Shown in pieces: positions 1-9,079 of a stretch of 64,000 nt of DNA; position 1 is the first letter of the stretch, and each line of letters starts with the position of its first letter. Origin of the DNA: Rhineura floridana. Lineage: Eukaryota > Chordata > Lepidosauria > Squamata > Rhineuridae. The position numbers were made by a program, and so were the translations under genes. The notes under the pieces were generated by a model. The model was given only the letters and a program-made list of their open reading frames with translations. It ran no database searches and was not told the DNA's origin. The DNA is taken from assembly GCF_030035675.1 (NCBI RefSeq), contig NC_084489.1:76040270-76104269 (forward strand), in the 5' to 3' direction.

Positions 1-45
1 CTTCATGGCTGAGCAGGGACTAGAACCTGAATTCCCCGCTCACAG
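1..45 (-). mobile_element. tRNA-headed SINE, head fragment cut by window edge
   Basis: Read on the minus strand this matches the head of the SINEs seen complete elsewhere in the window (for example 765-987), from the B-box region to the CATGAAG that follows it. The rest lies outside the window. The match is diverged, so the copy is old or the call is partial. Confidence 0.5.
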
Positions 46-59
46 AGACTGACCAGAAT

Positions 60-640
60 GGAGGACTCCAAGGTCTCTGCTACTTTCATTGCACAACTAT
101 AAATTATAATGGTTAACAGCCTTTCTTAACTCTCACTGAGACAGTTTTCTTAGGCCCTCTACCGTTATAATTGGCCACAGAATCCGAAAAAGACACTACC
201 AGCAGAGAGAAGAAAGACAAGTTAAAACTGTTCCCTTTCTCCTCCAATGGGAGCTCTAATTAGAACTGAGAGCAGTTTTGATTGGACAGGACTAGCAGAG
301 AGAGAAGATAGGGAATAGTTCTAAGGGGACATTCTTAGCAGCAGGAGAGCAGGTGGAACCCGAGGACAGGAGAGGAGTGGAGGAGACAGCAAGGTGAGCA
401 GCAGCTATCCCTGTGGAAGAAGGAAAGGATGTTACTGTGGGAGAAGACAAAAACGGAGGGTCTAGGCCAGAGGCTGTGGGAGGAAGAAAAAATGGAGGGC
501 CCAAGCCTGTGTGGGAGGGAAAGAGTGTGCATATGGGCATGGGTGGTGTATTTTATTTAGAGGTGATTTGGGGAAATGGCTTGCTTTCTGTGAAATTGAT
601 GTTATGATGTTGGAGCAGAAGACTGTGGATTCAGGCTGGC
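60..640. other. unclassified non-coding stretch
   Basis: I recognise no gene or repeat family here. The part from about 290 to 540 is purine-rich on the plus strand (many GGAGGA and GAAG runs), which leaves short open frames on both strands that look like composition effects rather than genes. Confidence 0.4.
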
Positions 641-647
641 CTGCATG

Positions 648-727
648 TATATCTATTCAGAAGTAAATTTGACTGAGTTCAGTTAGGCTTTCTCCCAGGT
701 AGGTGTGTATAGGATTGCAGCCTTAAA
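648..727. repeat. short ATAGGATTGCAGCC repeat, copy 1
   Basis: A diverged copy of a roughly 80-bp family that recurs about ten times in this window. The family has an AAGTAAGTCCCATTGA-type centre and ends in ATAGGATTGCAGCC. Its two ends are roughly inverted repeats of each other, as in a MITE. A second diverged copy lies at about 1030-1112. Confidence 0.5.
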
Positions 728-764
728 GCACAGTCTTTTGCAAATTTAACCAGAAGTAAGTTCC

Positions 765-987
765 AGTGTGGCGTAGTGGTTAGAGTGTTGGACTATGACC
801 TGGGAGACCAGGGTTCGAATCCCCACACAGCCATGAAGCTCACTGGGTGACCTTGGGCCAGTCACTGCCTCTCAGCCTGAGAGGAAGGCAATGGTAAACC
901 CCCTCTGGATACCGCTTACCATGAAAACCCTATTCATAGGGTCGCCATAAGTCGGAATTGACTTGAAGGCAGTACATTTACATTTTT
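765..987 (+). mobile_element. tRNA-derived SINE with BovB-like tail (Sauria-SINE type)
   Basis: The head has RNA polymerase III promoter-like boxes: A box TGGCGTAGTGG at 769-779 and B box GGTTCGAATCC at 812-822. A core follows with a CTTGGGCCAGTCAC motif, then a tail containing GGGTCGCCATAAGTCGG and GACTTGAAGGCAGTACATTT. That tail matches the 3' end of the BovB copies in this window at 43.7-44.1 and 60.7-61.2 kb, which fits BovB-driven mobilisation, an established relation for Sauria SINEs. TAAGTTCC occurs at both ends (757-764 and 988-995), a likely short target duplication. The start is a few bases short of fuller copies, which begin GAGAGCCAGTG. Confidence 0.85.
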
Positions 988-1112
988 TAAGTTCCTCTGA
1001 GTTCTGTGAAACTTGCTCTCTTGTGTGTTTAGGATTACAGCAATACTATGCATTTTTACTCAGACTTAAATCCCATTACTTTCCTGGGTAAATGTACAAA
1101 TGATTGCAGCTT

Positions 1113-1636
1113 TAGACAGTTATTTACCCAAAATGTTGACTTTTATTGTATGCAAATCCAACAGCACTGTAGCTATTAAAGGAGATACTAACAAACGCAC
1201 ATGCACTGAAGGTGTCGCAATGTGGCACCTCAAAGTGTAGAAGCAGACCAAAAATTGTGTGTGTGGGGGAAGGGATTATACAATGCACTTCCAAGAATCC
1301 AGATATGGTTACTGACATCACAGAAATACAGTATCATCTGCAAGTGTAGACCACACAAATATTTGACAACGCTGATGCTCTAACAAGCAGATGGGAGAGT
1401 GTTCTGAGGAGGCTGATGTTGCTTATATCCCTTGTGATACCAAACCTGAAGGAATTTCAGACAGCTTCCTCAAACAGGAATTTCAAACACCTCGATGAGT
1501 GGGTCACATGGAGGTAAGCAGTTGTAGCAGAACACCAACAAAGAACTGAAGCCTAGTTTGAAATCTGTTGGGGTGTTGCTCAGCATTAAGATAGCCTTGC
1601 TTGTTCCACACGTAAGTCGCAAGTGATACCTTCATT
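1113..1636. other. unclassified non-coding stretch
   Basis: No gene and no repeat that I recognise. Short open frames here have no family resemblance and no splice or start context. Confidence 0.4.
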
Positions 1637-1639
1637 TCA

Positions 1640-1688
1640 TACAACTATATGAAGAGCCCTGATGAATCAGACCAAAGGCCCATCTAGA
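1640..1688 (-). mobile_element. CR1 LINE 3' end, first part (split by insertion)
   Basis: Reverse-complemented, this matches the terminal part of the CR1 3' untranslated region seen at 4.3, 28.2 and 32.1 kb (ATGGGCC, then CTGAT-CAGCAGG-CTCTTC). It continues at 2582, on the other side of the 893-bp insertion. The sequence CAAAGGCCCATCTAGA is present on both sides. Confidence 0.7.
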
Positions 1689-1783
1689 AAAAAAGCAGAG
1701 GGTGGCTAGCATCCAAATGAGAAATCAAAAAGAGGAGGTCAAAGACCAAGATGCTGAAAAAAGGAACTTTTATTTTTGATAAA

Positions 1784-1831
1784 ACCCAACGTGTTTCAGC
1801 CTGTTATCTACAGGCCTTCATCAGGGGCTAT
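1784..1831 (-). ncRNA. hammerhead ribozyme-like motif, left arm
   Basis: On the minus strand the conserved box CTGATGA (1824-1818) is followed by a stem II of GGCCTG pairing with CAGGCT around a TAGATAA loop, then GAAA (1797-1794), ACACGTT and GGG. The GGGTTTT after the cleavage-site region can pair with AGCCC just 5' of CTGATGA, giving a plausible stem I. Stem III is very short (ACACGT), as in the minimal hammerheads of Penelope-like elements, which are thought to act as dimers. Activity is not shown by sequence alone. Confidence 0.65.
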
Positions 1832-2473
1832 GGTAAACCAAACAAAAAGGACAAATTAACTCTACACACATATAAAATCATACACATATACATAGTACAT
1901 ATAAATCTTTTGAACAGTCTAATACTCACATAATAGCTTATAAGACAAGCAAATCGCTTTCTGTACTGTGCCAATATCAAATATCTCAATGAGTAATACA
2001 TTGGATTGTCTGTATATATACACAAGCAGTCGAAAGCGAAGTACAGGTGAATGCAATAATGTTTTCTTTTTGCATGAGGAACACCTTACACCTGGATGCA
2101 AGGAACAAATGAGGGACTAAGGGAAATTTTCAAAATTTACAGTAGGGGAAGAAGCTCAAAATCTTCATTTAAACCACTAGGGGCCATTGTTTTTAAAGTA
2201 AATATCCAAAATAACTCTTTTCTCAATAGAATGTCTTCGTTCTCTCAGTACACTTTCTAAGATTTTGGGTTTTGGAGAAAGTGTACGGAGAAAACAAAGA
2301 CATTCTATTGAGAAAAGAGTTATTTTGTATATTTACTTTAAAAACAATGGCCCCTAGTGGTTTAAATGAAGATGTTGAGCTTCTTCCCCTACTGTAAATT
2401 TTGAAAATCCTCCACCTCTATTGTCTCCCCCTCTAAATAAAATAGTAGCTGTAAATTTTGAAAATTTCCCTTA

Positions 2474-2522
2474 GTCCCCTGATGAAGGCCTGTAGATAAC
2501 AGGCTGAAACGCGTTGGGTTTT
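2474..2522 (+). ncRNA. hammerhead ribozyme-like motif, right arm
   Basis: CTGATGA lies at 2479-2485, a stem II of GGCCTG and CAGGCT closes around TAGATAA, GAAA is at 2506-2509, and CGCGTTGGG follows. ACGCGT after the GAA is self-complementary, which suits dimer formation through stem III. The CCC before CTGATGA can pair with GGG after the presumed cleavage site, but the neighbouring stem I pairs are weaker than in the left arm. Confidence 0.7.
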
Positions 2523-2581
2523 ATCAAAAATAAAAGTTCCTTTTTTCAGCATCTTGGTCTTTGACCTCCTCTTTTTGATTT

Positions 2582-2800
2582 CAAAGGCCCATCTAGACCA
2601 GCATTCTGTCCTCACAGTGACCAACTAGATGTCTATAGGAGGTCCACAAACAGGGCATAAGAACAATAGAACTCCCCTCGCTTGTGATCCTCTGGTATTC
2701 AGAAGCATACTGCTTTTGACCCTGGAGATAGTATGTAGCCACCGTGAGAAGCTACTGATATTATCTCTTTTTAAAGCCATCCAAGCCACAGTAACAAATA
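2582..2800 (-). mobile_element. CR1 LINE 3' region, second part
   Basis: Continues the CR1 copy interrupted at 1688. On the minus strand it matches the CR1 3' untranslated region (the ATGCTTCTGAATACCAG-like segment and the CACTGTGA-type segment). The match fades near 2800. Divergence from the other CR1 tails in the window suggests an old copy. Confidence 0.65.
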
Positions 2801-2829
2801 TTATTAGACTCCACACAAGCCCCATGTGC

Positions 2830-3735
2830 TGTTGAGACAACTTTTCTCCCCACAAGCCAATACAAGCAGCTGACAATTTACGTGGGACCTGGATATTGAA
2901 TGGCTCAGAGGTCATACCATAAGCACTACTCCTTTCTTAGAGAGGATCTGTTCTGCTGTCACTACACAAATCCTATGGTCTGCACACTATCCAGATCCTG
3001 GGTTTGTCCGAAAGTTGCTGGGGTTCATTTGCCTGTCATGATGGAGGTAGTATGGGGACACTGCATCTGTAGCAAAGCAGTTTTGTGGACTGACCCTTGA
3101 GTGGCTCTCAAGATTAACAATGCTGTTGCATAAAAGGCAATAGTAATTTGAGTTCCAGTAACACATTGTAGACACAATAAGGAATTTCAAAGTATCCACC
3201 TGTTCAACTCTGATTAGGACTCAGCAAGAATACTGTGTCTACACATACACAAGTATTAACTTGTAGTGTGGGTGAATAATTTCATACAATTTGTGCATAA
3301 ATATCTCCAGTATGTATTAGCAAACACCTTCCAGTTGCACCTATTTAATAGATACAATACCTGTCAGTGGCTGTGCAATGTATTTTTTTGCTTAATAAAA
3401 ACTTATCTACCAACTGTCCTTATTTGGCTGCTGGCAAAATACAGTCTGACATACCTGGCAACTGGATCTCACAACCATTAATGTATACTGGATTTGAGAA
3501 TTCAGAATACTTCTTGTCTGAATATGTTATATAGCAGGGTTGCTCAGATTTTAAATAATTATTTGGTAGGATACCGTGACAGATTATACTGAAGCAACTG
3601 TCTTATACAATGTGCTTGCTTCCAATACTTAATATAAAACAAGCATCTTTTTTCTGCACATGATGTTGGAAGGCATGCCAGAGATATTTCTTACTCATAT
3701 AGCTCAGCAACTTAAAGTTCTACCTGAGAAAGGGT
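2830..3735. other. unclassified non-coding stretch
   Basis: AT-rich sequence with no gene or repeat family that I recognise. The short open frames are not related to each other or to known families. Confidence 0.4.
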
Positions 3736-3749
3736 TCTTATGGGACTTT

Positions 3750-4326
3750 TGGGCAACATGATAGAAGTGTATAAAATTATGCATGGCGTGGAAAAAGTAG
3801 ATAAAAGTTTTTCTCCCTTTTTCACAACACTAGAATTCATGAGCATTCAATGAAGCTGAAGGTTGGAAGATTCAGAACAGTCAAATGAACTTATTCATGC
3901 AGCACATAGTTAAACTATGCAATTTGCTCCCACAAGAGGCAGTGATGGCGGCCACCAACTTGGATGGCTTTAAAAGACAATTAGACAAAACCACAGAGGG
4001 TAAGGCTACCAATTGGTATATGCCATGATGTCAGTGCTCTGCCTCCTTGGTTGGAAGCAGCATGCTTCTGAATATCAGTTGCTGGAAATGTCAGGAGGGG
4101 AGAGTGCTCCAGCTTGCAGGCTTCCCACAGGCATCTGACTGGCCACTGGTCATAATGGCTGTGCTCTGCCACCATAGTGAGAGCCAATATGCTTCTGAAA
4201 ACCAGTTGCCCATAACCACAGGAGGGACTCAGGTCCTGCTTGTGGGCTGGTTGGCCACTGTGAGACCAGGATGCTGGACTAAGTGGGCAACTGGCCTGAT
4301 CCAGCAGGCTCTTCTTATGTTCTAAT
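3750..4326 (+). mobile_element. CR1 LINE 3' end with internal duplication
   Basis: Covers the CR1 3' coding tail (TATAAAATTATGCATGG onwards, matching 27.5 and 63.4 kb) and the 3' untranslated region to the terminal GATCCAGCAGGCTCTTCTT. Coding potential is lost. A segment of about 110 bp, beginning GCTCTGCC and running to TTGGCCACTG, occurs twice in tandem (about 4036-4150 and 4160-4266). The other CR1 tails here have it once. The 5' end is truncated, as is usual for CR1. Confidence 0.85.
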
Positions 4327-4329
4327 CCT

Positions 4330-4918
4330 GTTGTGGGCAAGGAAGCTTTAATGTGTGCGTGGTGGTCCCACACCTGCAAACATTTTTTCATTCATTTCAG
4401 TGTTGGAGAGAGCACAGAGGCTGACTCTTAAATGGTTTTCAGGAAGCCTCAGAACTTCATTGGCAGTAAGTGTTGACCTGTCTTACAGGATTGTTGTAAG
4501 ATTACTGAGATAACAAGTGGGACCTGCACATACAAGAAAATATTACTAGTAGTCATGCCCCTCTCCAGAATACTCCATTCCATCTCCACCCTTCTCCACC
4601 TTTCCATGTTTGTTTTCCAACTGGCTGTCAAAATTGTGTAGCTGCAGAGCATACTCAGTTGTCATTCAGCTATTTTGTGGGGGCAAGAATTTCCATTGAG
4701 ATTTCCCCCTACTTTTTATTTTATTTCCCCTGAGCATGCTGATACCACCTTTTTGTTGTACCATGGCTCCATTTCTCTGCAGTCCTATCAGCACTCATCA
4801 CCTAAGTTTGCTGTTAGAAGGAGGAGTGCATATGAACACACAAAGACACTATATCAGTGCAAAGCATTATAAATGGATAAGACCAAAGGTTTCTAATAAC
4901 AAAAACATTAGTTGTACC
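4330..4918. other. unclassified stretch with a possible MIR-like fragment
   Basis: Around 4465-4515 the sequence CTTACAGGATTGTTGTAAG resembles the CCTACCTCACAGGGTTGT segment of the L2-tailed SINE at 58.5 kb. The rest is unrecognised. Confidence 0.3.
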
Positions 4919-5088
4919 TAGAAATGGGCCCATCTGTCCATTTCAGTTTCTCTCAGTTTCCCATTTCTTTAAACTTTAATTCAGTTGTCTACATTTCCAC
5001 ATCAATTTCCATGTGTGGTTTTTTTAAAAAGTTCTCATGAAAATTCATCAGCACTTGTATGCACATTTCTCCTGCTATTTATGTATGT

Positions 5089-5129
<41 letters not shown>

Positions 5130-5318
5130 ACACACACACACACACACACACACACACCATTTTTGTACATGTTACTTGGCTGGAGAACTGCATTGCAAAA
5201 TTCAAGTAAGTGTCAGTTTTGAAGGAGTGTTGTGTTTCGATCTGTGTATTGCTTTGGAAAGTGTGAATTAGGAAAGTTCACCTTTAAATGCAAACTGGAT
5301 TGAATTTCTCACTCCCTA
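4919..5318 (-). mobile_element. non-autonomous hAT-type element, CATCCCTA family, copy 1
   Basis: AT-rich element with termini TAGAAATGGG and ACTCCCTA. It belongs to a family with copies at 8399, 20594, 32716 and 39030, matched through the CAGTTTCTCAGTTT-like and TTCTCATGAAAATTCATC blocks. The flanks GTTGTACC (4911-4918) and ATTGCACC (5319-5326) agree at 6 of 8 positions and differ only by transitions, consistent with an aged 8-bp hAT duplication. A TC/CA microsatellite has grown inside it. It encodes no protein. Confidence 0.75.
5091..5157. repeat. (TC)n(CA)n compound microsatellite
   Basis: About 18 TC units followed directly by about 14 CA units, inside the hAT-type element. Open frames over it in all plus frames are repeat artefacts (poly Leu-Ser and poly Thr-His). 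Confidence 0.95.
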
Positions 5319-5342
5319 ATTGCACCAGTAGCTTACTGAGAG

Positions 5343-5816
5343 CAAGCTTAGCACCAGTGAGTGACCCAGAAAGGCCCCTGTGGCCCAGAAGGGCCCCTTC
5401 TTAGGCTGGGAGGGTGGCAGTCGTGCTCCACAATCCACATTGGCATTGGGTCATGGGGTGAGTCACACCCAGTGACCCAACATTGCTGTGTATTGCAGGA
5501 TAGGATCTCCACCCTCCCAGGCAACACCCTCCTGCAGATGCAGGCAGTGAAGACTTAAATAAGCCAGCCTGCCCCACCTGTCTCCCACATTGCTATGCCA
5601 GTGTGCTGTGTGCACATGCCTGCCATCAGCCAAGGTGCCTGTAAGGGGTTGACACCTCTACTGCCATCTTGGGTGATGGCAGATGTGCACACAGTGCTCT
5701 AGCGGGCTGATGTGGTGATGTAGGAGCTGGGGTGGGCAGTCCTGTTTAAACCCACACCGCCTGCATCAGGAGGGGGTGTTGGGGAGCATGACAACCTGGG
5801 TCTGGTGCAAGCCCTG
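5343..5816. mobile_element. foldback hAT-like element, older copy 1
   Basis: The termini CAAGCTTAGCACCAG and CTGGTGCAAGCCCTG are imperfect inverted repeats. The flanks ACTGAGAG (5335-5342) and ACAGAGAG (5817-5824) match at 7 of 8 positions. The interior has the paired GCCATCAGCCAAG and CATCTTGGGTGATGGC segments seen in the copies at 18.6, 23.4 and 28.7 kb. It is more diverged than those at 23.4 and 28.7 kb. Confidence 0.7.
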
Positions 5817-5824
5817 ACAGAGAG

Positions 5825-7400
5825 AGAAAGAGAGAGGTCAGGGAAATTAACAGTGTGATTGTATTCATGACCACTTAGAAATAAGCCTCACTGCGTTCAA
5901 AGGGTCTTGCGCCCAGGTGAAGCAATATTTCCCACATCTTATGGAGCAGCCTAAGCAGCATTCCTCTCACCCTAAACTTGAAACTAATATAATGTTTATG
6001 TTGTGTGCATCAGATATGACATTTTACTCATCAACAATAGACACTGGGTATGCTTGAAACACGCCATGAATTAGCACTTCTAGCCCCTGGAAAAGCTACT
6101 GACACTATTGATCAAAGTGCATGCTGTGAATATCCTGGTCATGCTTGGGCAACAGTTTTGTTGACAAAGGAAACAGAGGAAGCAGAAATTCTTTTAACTA
6201 GTCTGCAGCCTTGGCTATATTTTGTTTGGGTGCAGTTTGAAACAAATCTGCACCCAACCGTATACATCTTTATTGTGATGGAATGCATCCAACCCAACTG
6301 CTGATGTCAGACCCTTTGGGACCATCTGTTGCAAAGTGTTTCCAATGGACACACTTTGGAGTCACAACAGTTTGATAGACCGGACAGTTTTCAAGTCGAT
6401 GTGAAGCTGGCTTGAAGGGAAAATGCATCTAATCTCAAAGATCCCAGATTTTGGAGTAAAAAGGGGTGGAGTGTGATGAACATCATGAACAGTATACCTG
6501 GATTCAAAATCCAGAGATGGAGAAGCAATGAAGTCAGTATAACCGCAAGTGTGTCTACAGCCCCTAGTCTTGAAACAACTACTGAGACTAACATTACCAT
6601 TTACAGAATGGCATTTATTTCTAATGGTTACAGTGCACCTCTACTGAGGCCTGTACTGTATACAGTTTGTTTGTTTGTTTTGCAGTAATAATAATAATAA
6701 TTTAAATTAAGAAAAATACTCCAGTGGTCTCAGAATTCAGTGCAAATCCTTCAAGGTTTTCCTGAACAAATAACAGATACCTTTTGGCCTTTGTTTTGCA
6801 TAAGAATTAACATCAGTATTCAGGAGTTACTACTGTGACTGAGGACTACGCAAATGCCAGGTTCTGGTTTAAAACTCTGGTGTGTGTGTTTTTTAATAAG
6901 AACCCAGAAGAAAAGGGGGTCTTTGAAGCTCATCTGCATTACAGATCAGTCCTCTCTGAGAAAATCAACCATCCATAATTCATTACATGTTCCTGCAGGG
7001 CTTGGAGACGGCAGAGATCCTAGCAACAGCAGAGTCATAGCAACAGTTGCAAAGCTGGCCAATCCAGTGGCAGGCTTTCTGATGCCACATAACCAATCAG
7101 GCTGGGGAAACCAGACTGAAATGTTGTCAGCCAACTGCTTATTCTGTCACAAGCCTAGTTTTTAAACGAATATGTTGCTGGAATTTTCACTAATATGCAG
7201 AAGGAGGAGGGTCTTGTGCACATGACTGAAGTTATTCTTGGTTATCAAAATAAATGAAATACTGTGTAAAATTGTGGTCTTGCAAAATATTTCATTCATC
7301 CAAATTGTTACCCTGTGTATCAGTTAAATATATTGAGAGTACTTTCATGTGCAGCCCATCAGAATGCCACTGGTCAAAATGATTAGCATAATTTAAAGAC
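5825..7400. other. unclassified non-coding stretch
   Basis: No gene recognised. Short frames at 6050-6304, 6473-6688 and 6854-7165 have no family resemblance. A piece near 6335-6375 (TTTCCAATGGACACACTTTG) resembles the end of the repeat at 46.5 and 61.5 kb. Confidence 0.35.
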
Positions 7401-7402
7401 TG

Positions 7403-7478
7403 ATTTAGGCTGCAATCCTATATCCACTTACCTGGGAGTAAATCCTATTTAACTCAGTAGGACTTGATTTTGAACAGA
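7403..7478. repeat. short GCAATCCTA repeat, copy at 7.4 kb
   Basis: Contains AGGCTGCAATCCTATA, then GGGAGTAAATCCTATTTAAC and TAGGACTTGATTTTGAACAG. It is a clear member of the roughly 80-bp family found about ten times in this window. Confidence 0.6.
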
Positions 7479-7479
7479 C

Positions 7480-8100
7480 ATTGTTCAAGATTGGATTAGA
7501 TTGCATTGTTAAGCTTTCAAATTTGTTCCATGAGTATTTGTTGAATGCTTTTCAATATTTTATAATGTGTTCATGCTTAGCCACAAAACCATGGAAATAT
7601 TTGTTCGAGGAGGGCAGAGGGGTTGGAAATATAAAATGTTCCACAAGTTACTTAAGAGCTTGCTTAATTGTGAATGTGTCCTTGCATTGTTCAAGCATGC
7701 GATAACGCCAAAACAGGCTACACTTTTGCAGTCAAAAATGTAACGCTTTACAAACCAGAGATCTGCTTTTGAAATACTTGCTATTTTGATTCTTTTAATT
7801 CAGGTTGCTACAGTAATTACAATTTTAGCGATATTCTCTTTGGAATGTTAATGGCTACTGAGCATCATGTGATGCAGTGTTTGTCCTGAAATGACAATGT
7901 TGAGAACAAAGGAAAGAAATTGCCTATGGGCATAAGGAAACAAGTGGGAATCAGAAACCATATCATCTTCAGTTCAGCAGGACTCATAATCTTAAAACAG
8001 TCTGAGCTTTCAAAGATACAACTCTGTTGTATTTTATGGTTGGTAAGGATGCAGGAAATTTTTTACAGGCAAACAGAAGAGTGATTTCTATCATTATTTT
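7480..8100. other. unclassified non-coding stretch
   Basis: AT-rich, with no gene or repeat family that I recognise. Confidence 0.35.
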
Positions 8101-8106
8101 CTTTAG

Positions 8107-8232
8107 GAAGGGATGTAGAACCTGTTGGACCATAACTCCCAACAATCCCAGCCAACATGACCAATGGTGAGGGACGATGTGAGTTGTAGTACAACAATAT
8201 CTGGAGGGCTGCAGGTTTCCCCATGCCTGACT
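8107..8232. mobile_element. palindromic MITE with AACTCCC/GGGAGTT core, copy 1
   Basis: The two halves are inverted repeats: GTTGGACCATAACTCCCAAC pairs with the GTGAGTTGTAGTACAAC half, and AGAACCTG pairs with CAGGTTTCC at the ends. A second copy is at 42152-42296. The general form (GGGGAACCTG ends, ACTACAACTCCC core) is common in squamate genomes. The target duplication is not clean. Confidence 0.6.
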
Positions 8233-8298
8233 TATAGCATGCCCAGGTGAAAAAGAATGGAGAGCTCCTGAACTTCCTTTCCTGCACAGCTAGCTCCA

Positions 8299-9075
8299 CA
8301 TTCACATCATACATTTAAAGCTGTTGCATACTACTTTAGTCAGTCATAGCTTCCCCCAAAGAATCCTGGGAACAGTAGTTTGCAAAGGGTGCTGAGAGCA
8401 GCAATGGGCAAGAATTTCAATTCAGTTCCCATTTCAAGCTGAACCTTTCAAATTCACACTTTCTGAAACAATATGAGAACCGAAACACAGCCATCTTTCA
8501 AAATTCACACTTATTCAAATTTTGCAATGCAGTTTGCCAACCAATATTTACAAAAATGCATATGTTAGAGGAAAGTGTGCATAAAAATGAATGAGTGAAA
8601 ACAATATACAAAAATGCATTATATGACAAGAAATGGCTTGCAAAAATGTGTACATTAGTCAAAACTGCCTGCAAAAATGTGCTTATTAGGAGAAATTTAC
8701 ACTCCTAAAGCTGAAAATGCTGGAGAATTTTCATGAGGATTTTTTTTTAATTTGCAAATTGCTGCAGAAATGCAGTGAACTGAATTTAAGACTGGAAAAA
8801 TGAGAAACTGAGAGAACCGAAACTGACAGATCTTTCCATCCCTAGCTGAGAGGGATGTTAGAAGACCTCTGTCACCCTGGCGGACCTACAGTTCCCAGAG
8901 TTCGCTGGAAAGAGGGACTGACTGTTAAACCACTCTAGGAATTGTACCTTTGTGAGAGGAATAAGGCCACCCTAACTGTTCTTAGCACCAGTAACAAACT
9001 ACTGCTCCTATGATCCTTGGGGGGAAGTGACTGTTTAAAGTGGTATAGGAGTCCTTTAAATGTATGATGTGAATG
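8299..9075. mobile_element. CATACATTTAAAG inverted-repeat element, split by a nested hAT
   Basis: Termini at 8299-8320 and 9054-9075 are perfect 22-bp inverted repeats (each includes ACATCATACATTTAAAG or its complement). The interior has the CCCAAAGAATCCTGGGAAC block shared with 16.8, 36.2 and 53.5 kb. A different hAT-type element was inserted at 8399. No coding capacity. Confidence 0.75.
8399..8844 (+). mobile_element. non-autonomous hAT-type element, CATCCCTA family, copy 2 (nested)
   Basis: This 446-bp insertion is flanked by a perfect 8-bp duplication, GCTGAGAG (8391-8398 and 8845-8852). Termini are CAGCAATGGG and CCATCCCTA. The interior holds several irregular repeats built on CAAAAATGYRTAYATTAG at about 30-40 bp spacing. 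It is the best defined copy of the family and shows that the family uses 8-bp target sites, as hAT elements do. It encodes no protein. Confidence 0.88.
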
Positions 9076-9079
9076 CAGC

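Larger units (their letters stand above)
1689..2581. mobile_element. palindromic, probably Penelope-like insertion with two hammerhead motifs
   Basis: This is an 893-bp insertion inside a minus-strand CR1 tail. It is flanked by an exact 16-bp duplication (1673-1688 and 2582-2597). The outer arms 1721-1827 and 2476-2582 are inverted repeats of about 107 bp differing at one visible site. Inner arms at about 2129-2254 and 2275-2409 are a second inverted repeat around a short loop. Each outer arm holds a hammerhead-type motif (CTGATGA, a hairpin, GAAA, then ACRCGTTGGG), so the two ribozymes point outward. Hammerheads of this minimal type are known from the terminal repeats of Penelope-like elements. 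No reverse transcriptase or GIY-YIG frame is present, so the copy is non-autonomous or heavily truncated. The family call is inference; a retrozyme-like or other non-autonomous element is possible. Confidence 0.6.

Noticed and set aside
769-822. tRNA gene suggested by A and B boxes
   Set aside because: The boxes belong to a SINE head with BovB-like tail. No acceptor stem or anticodon arm forms a full cloverleaf.
5037-5271. Overlapping open frames over the TC/CA tract
   Set aside because: Products are dipeptide runs from a microsatellite inside a hAT-type element.
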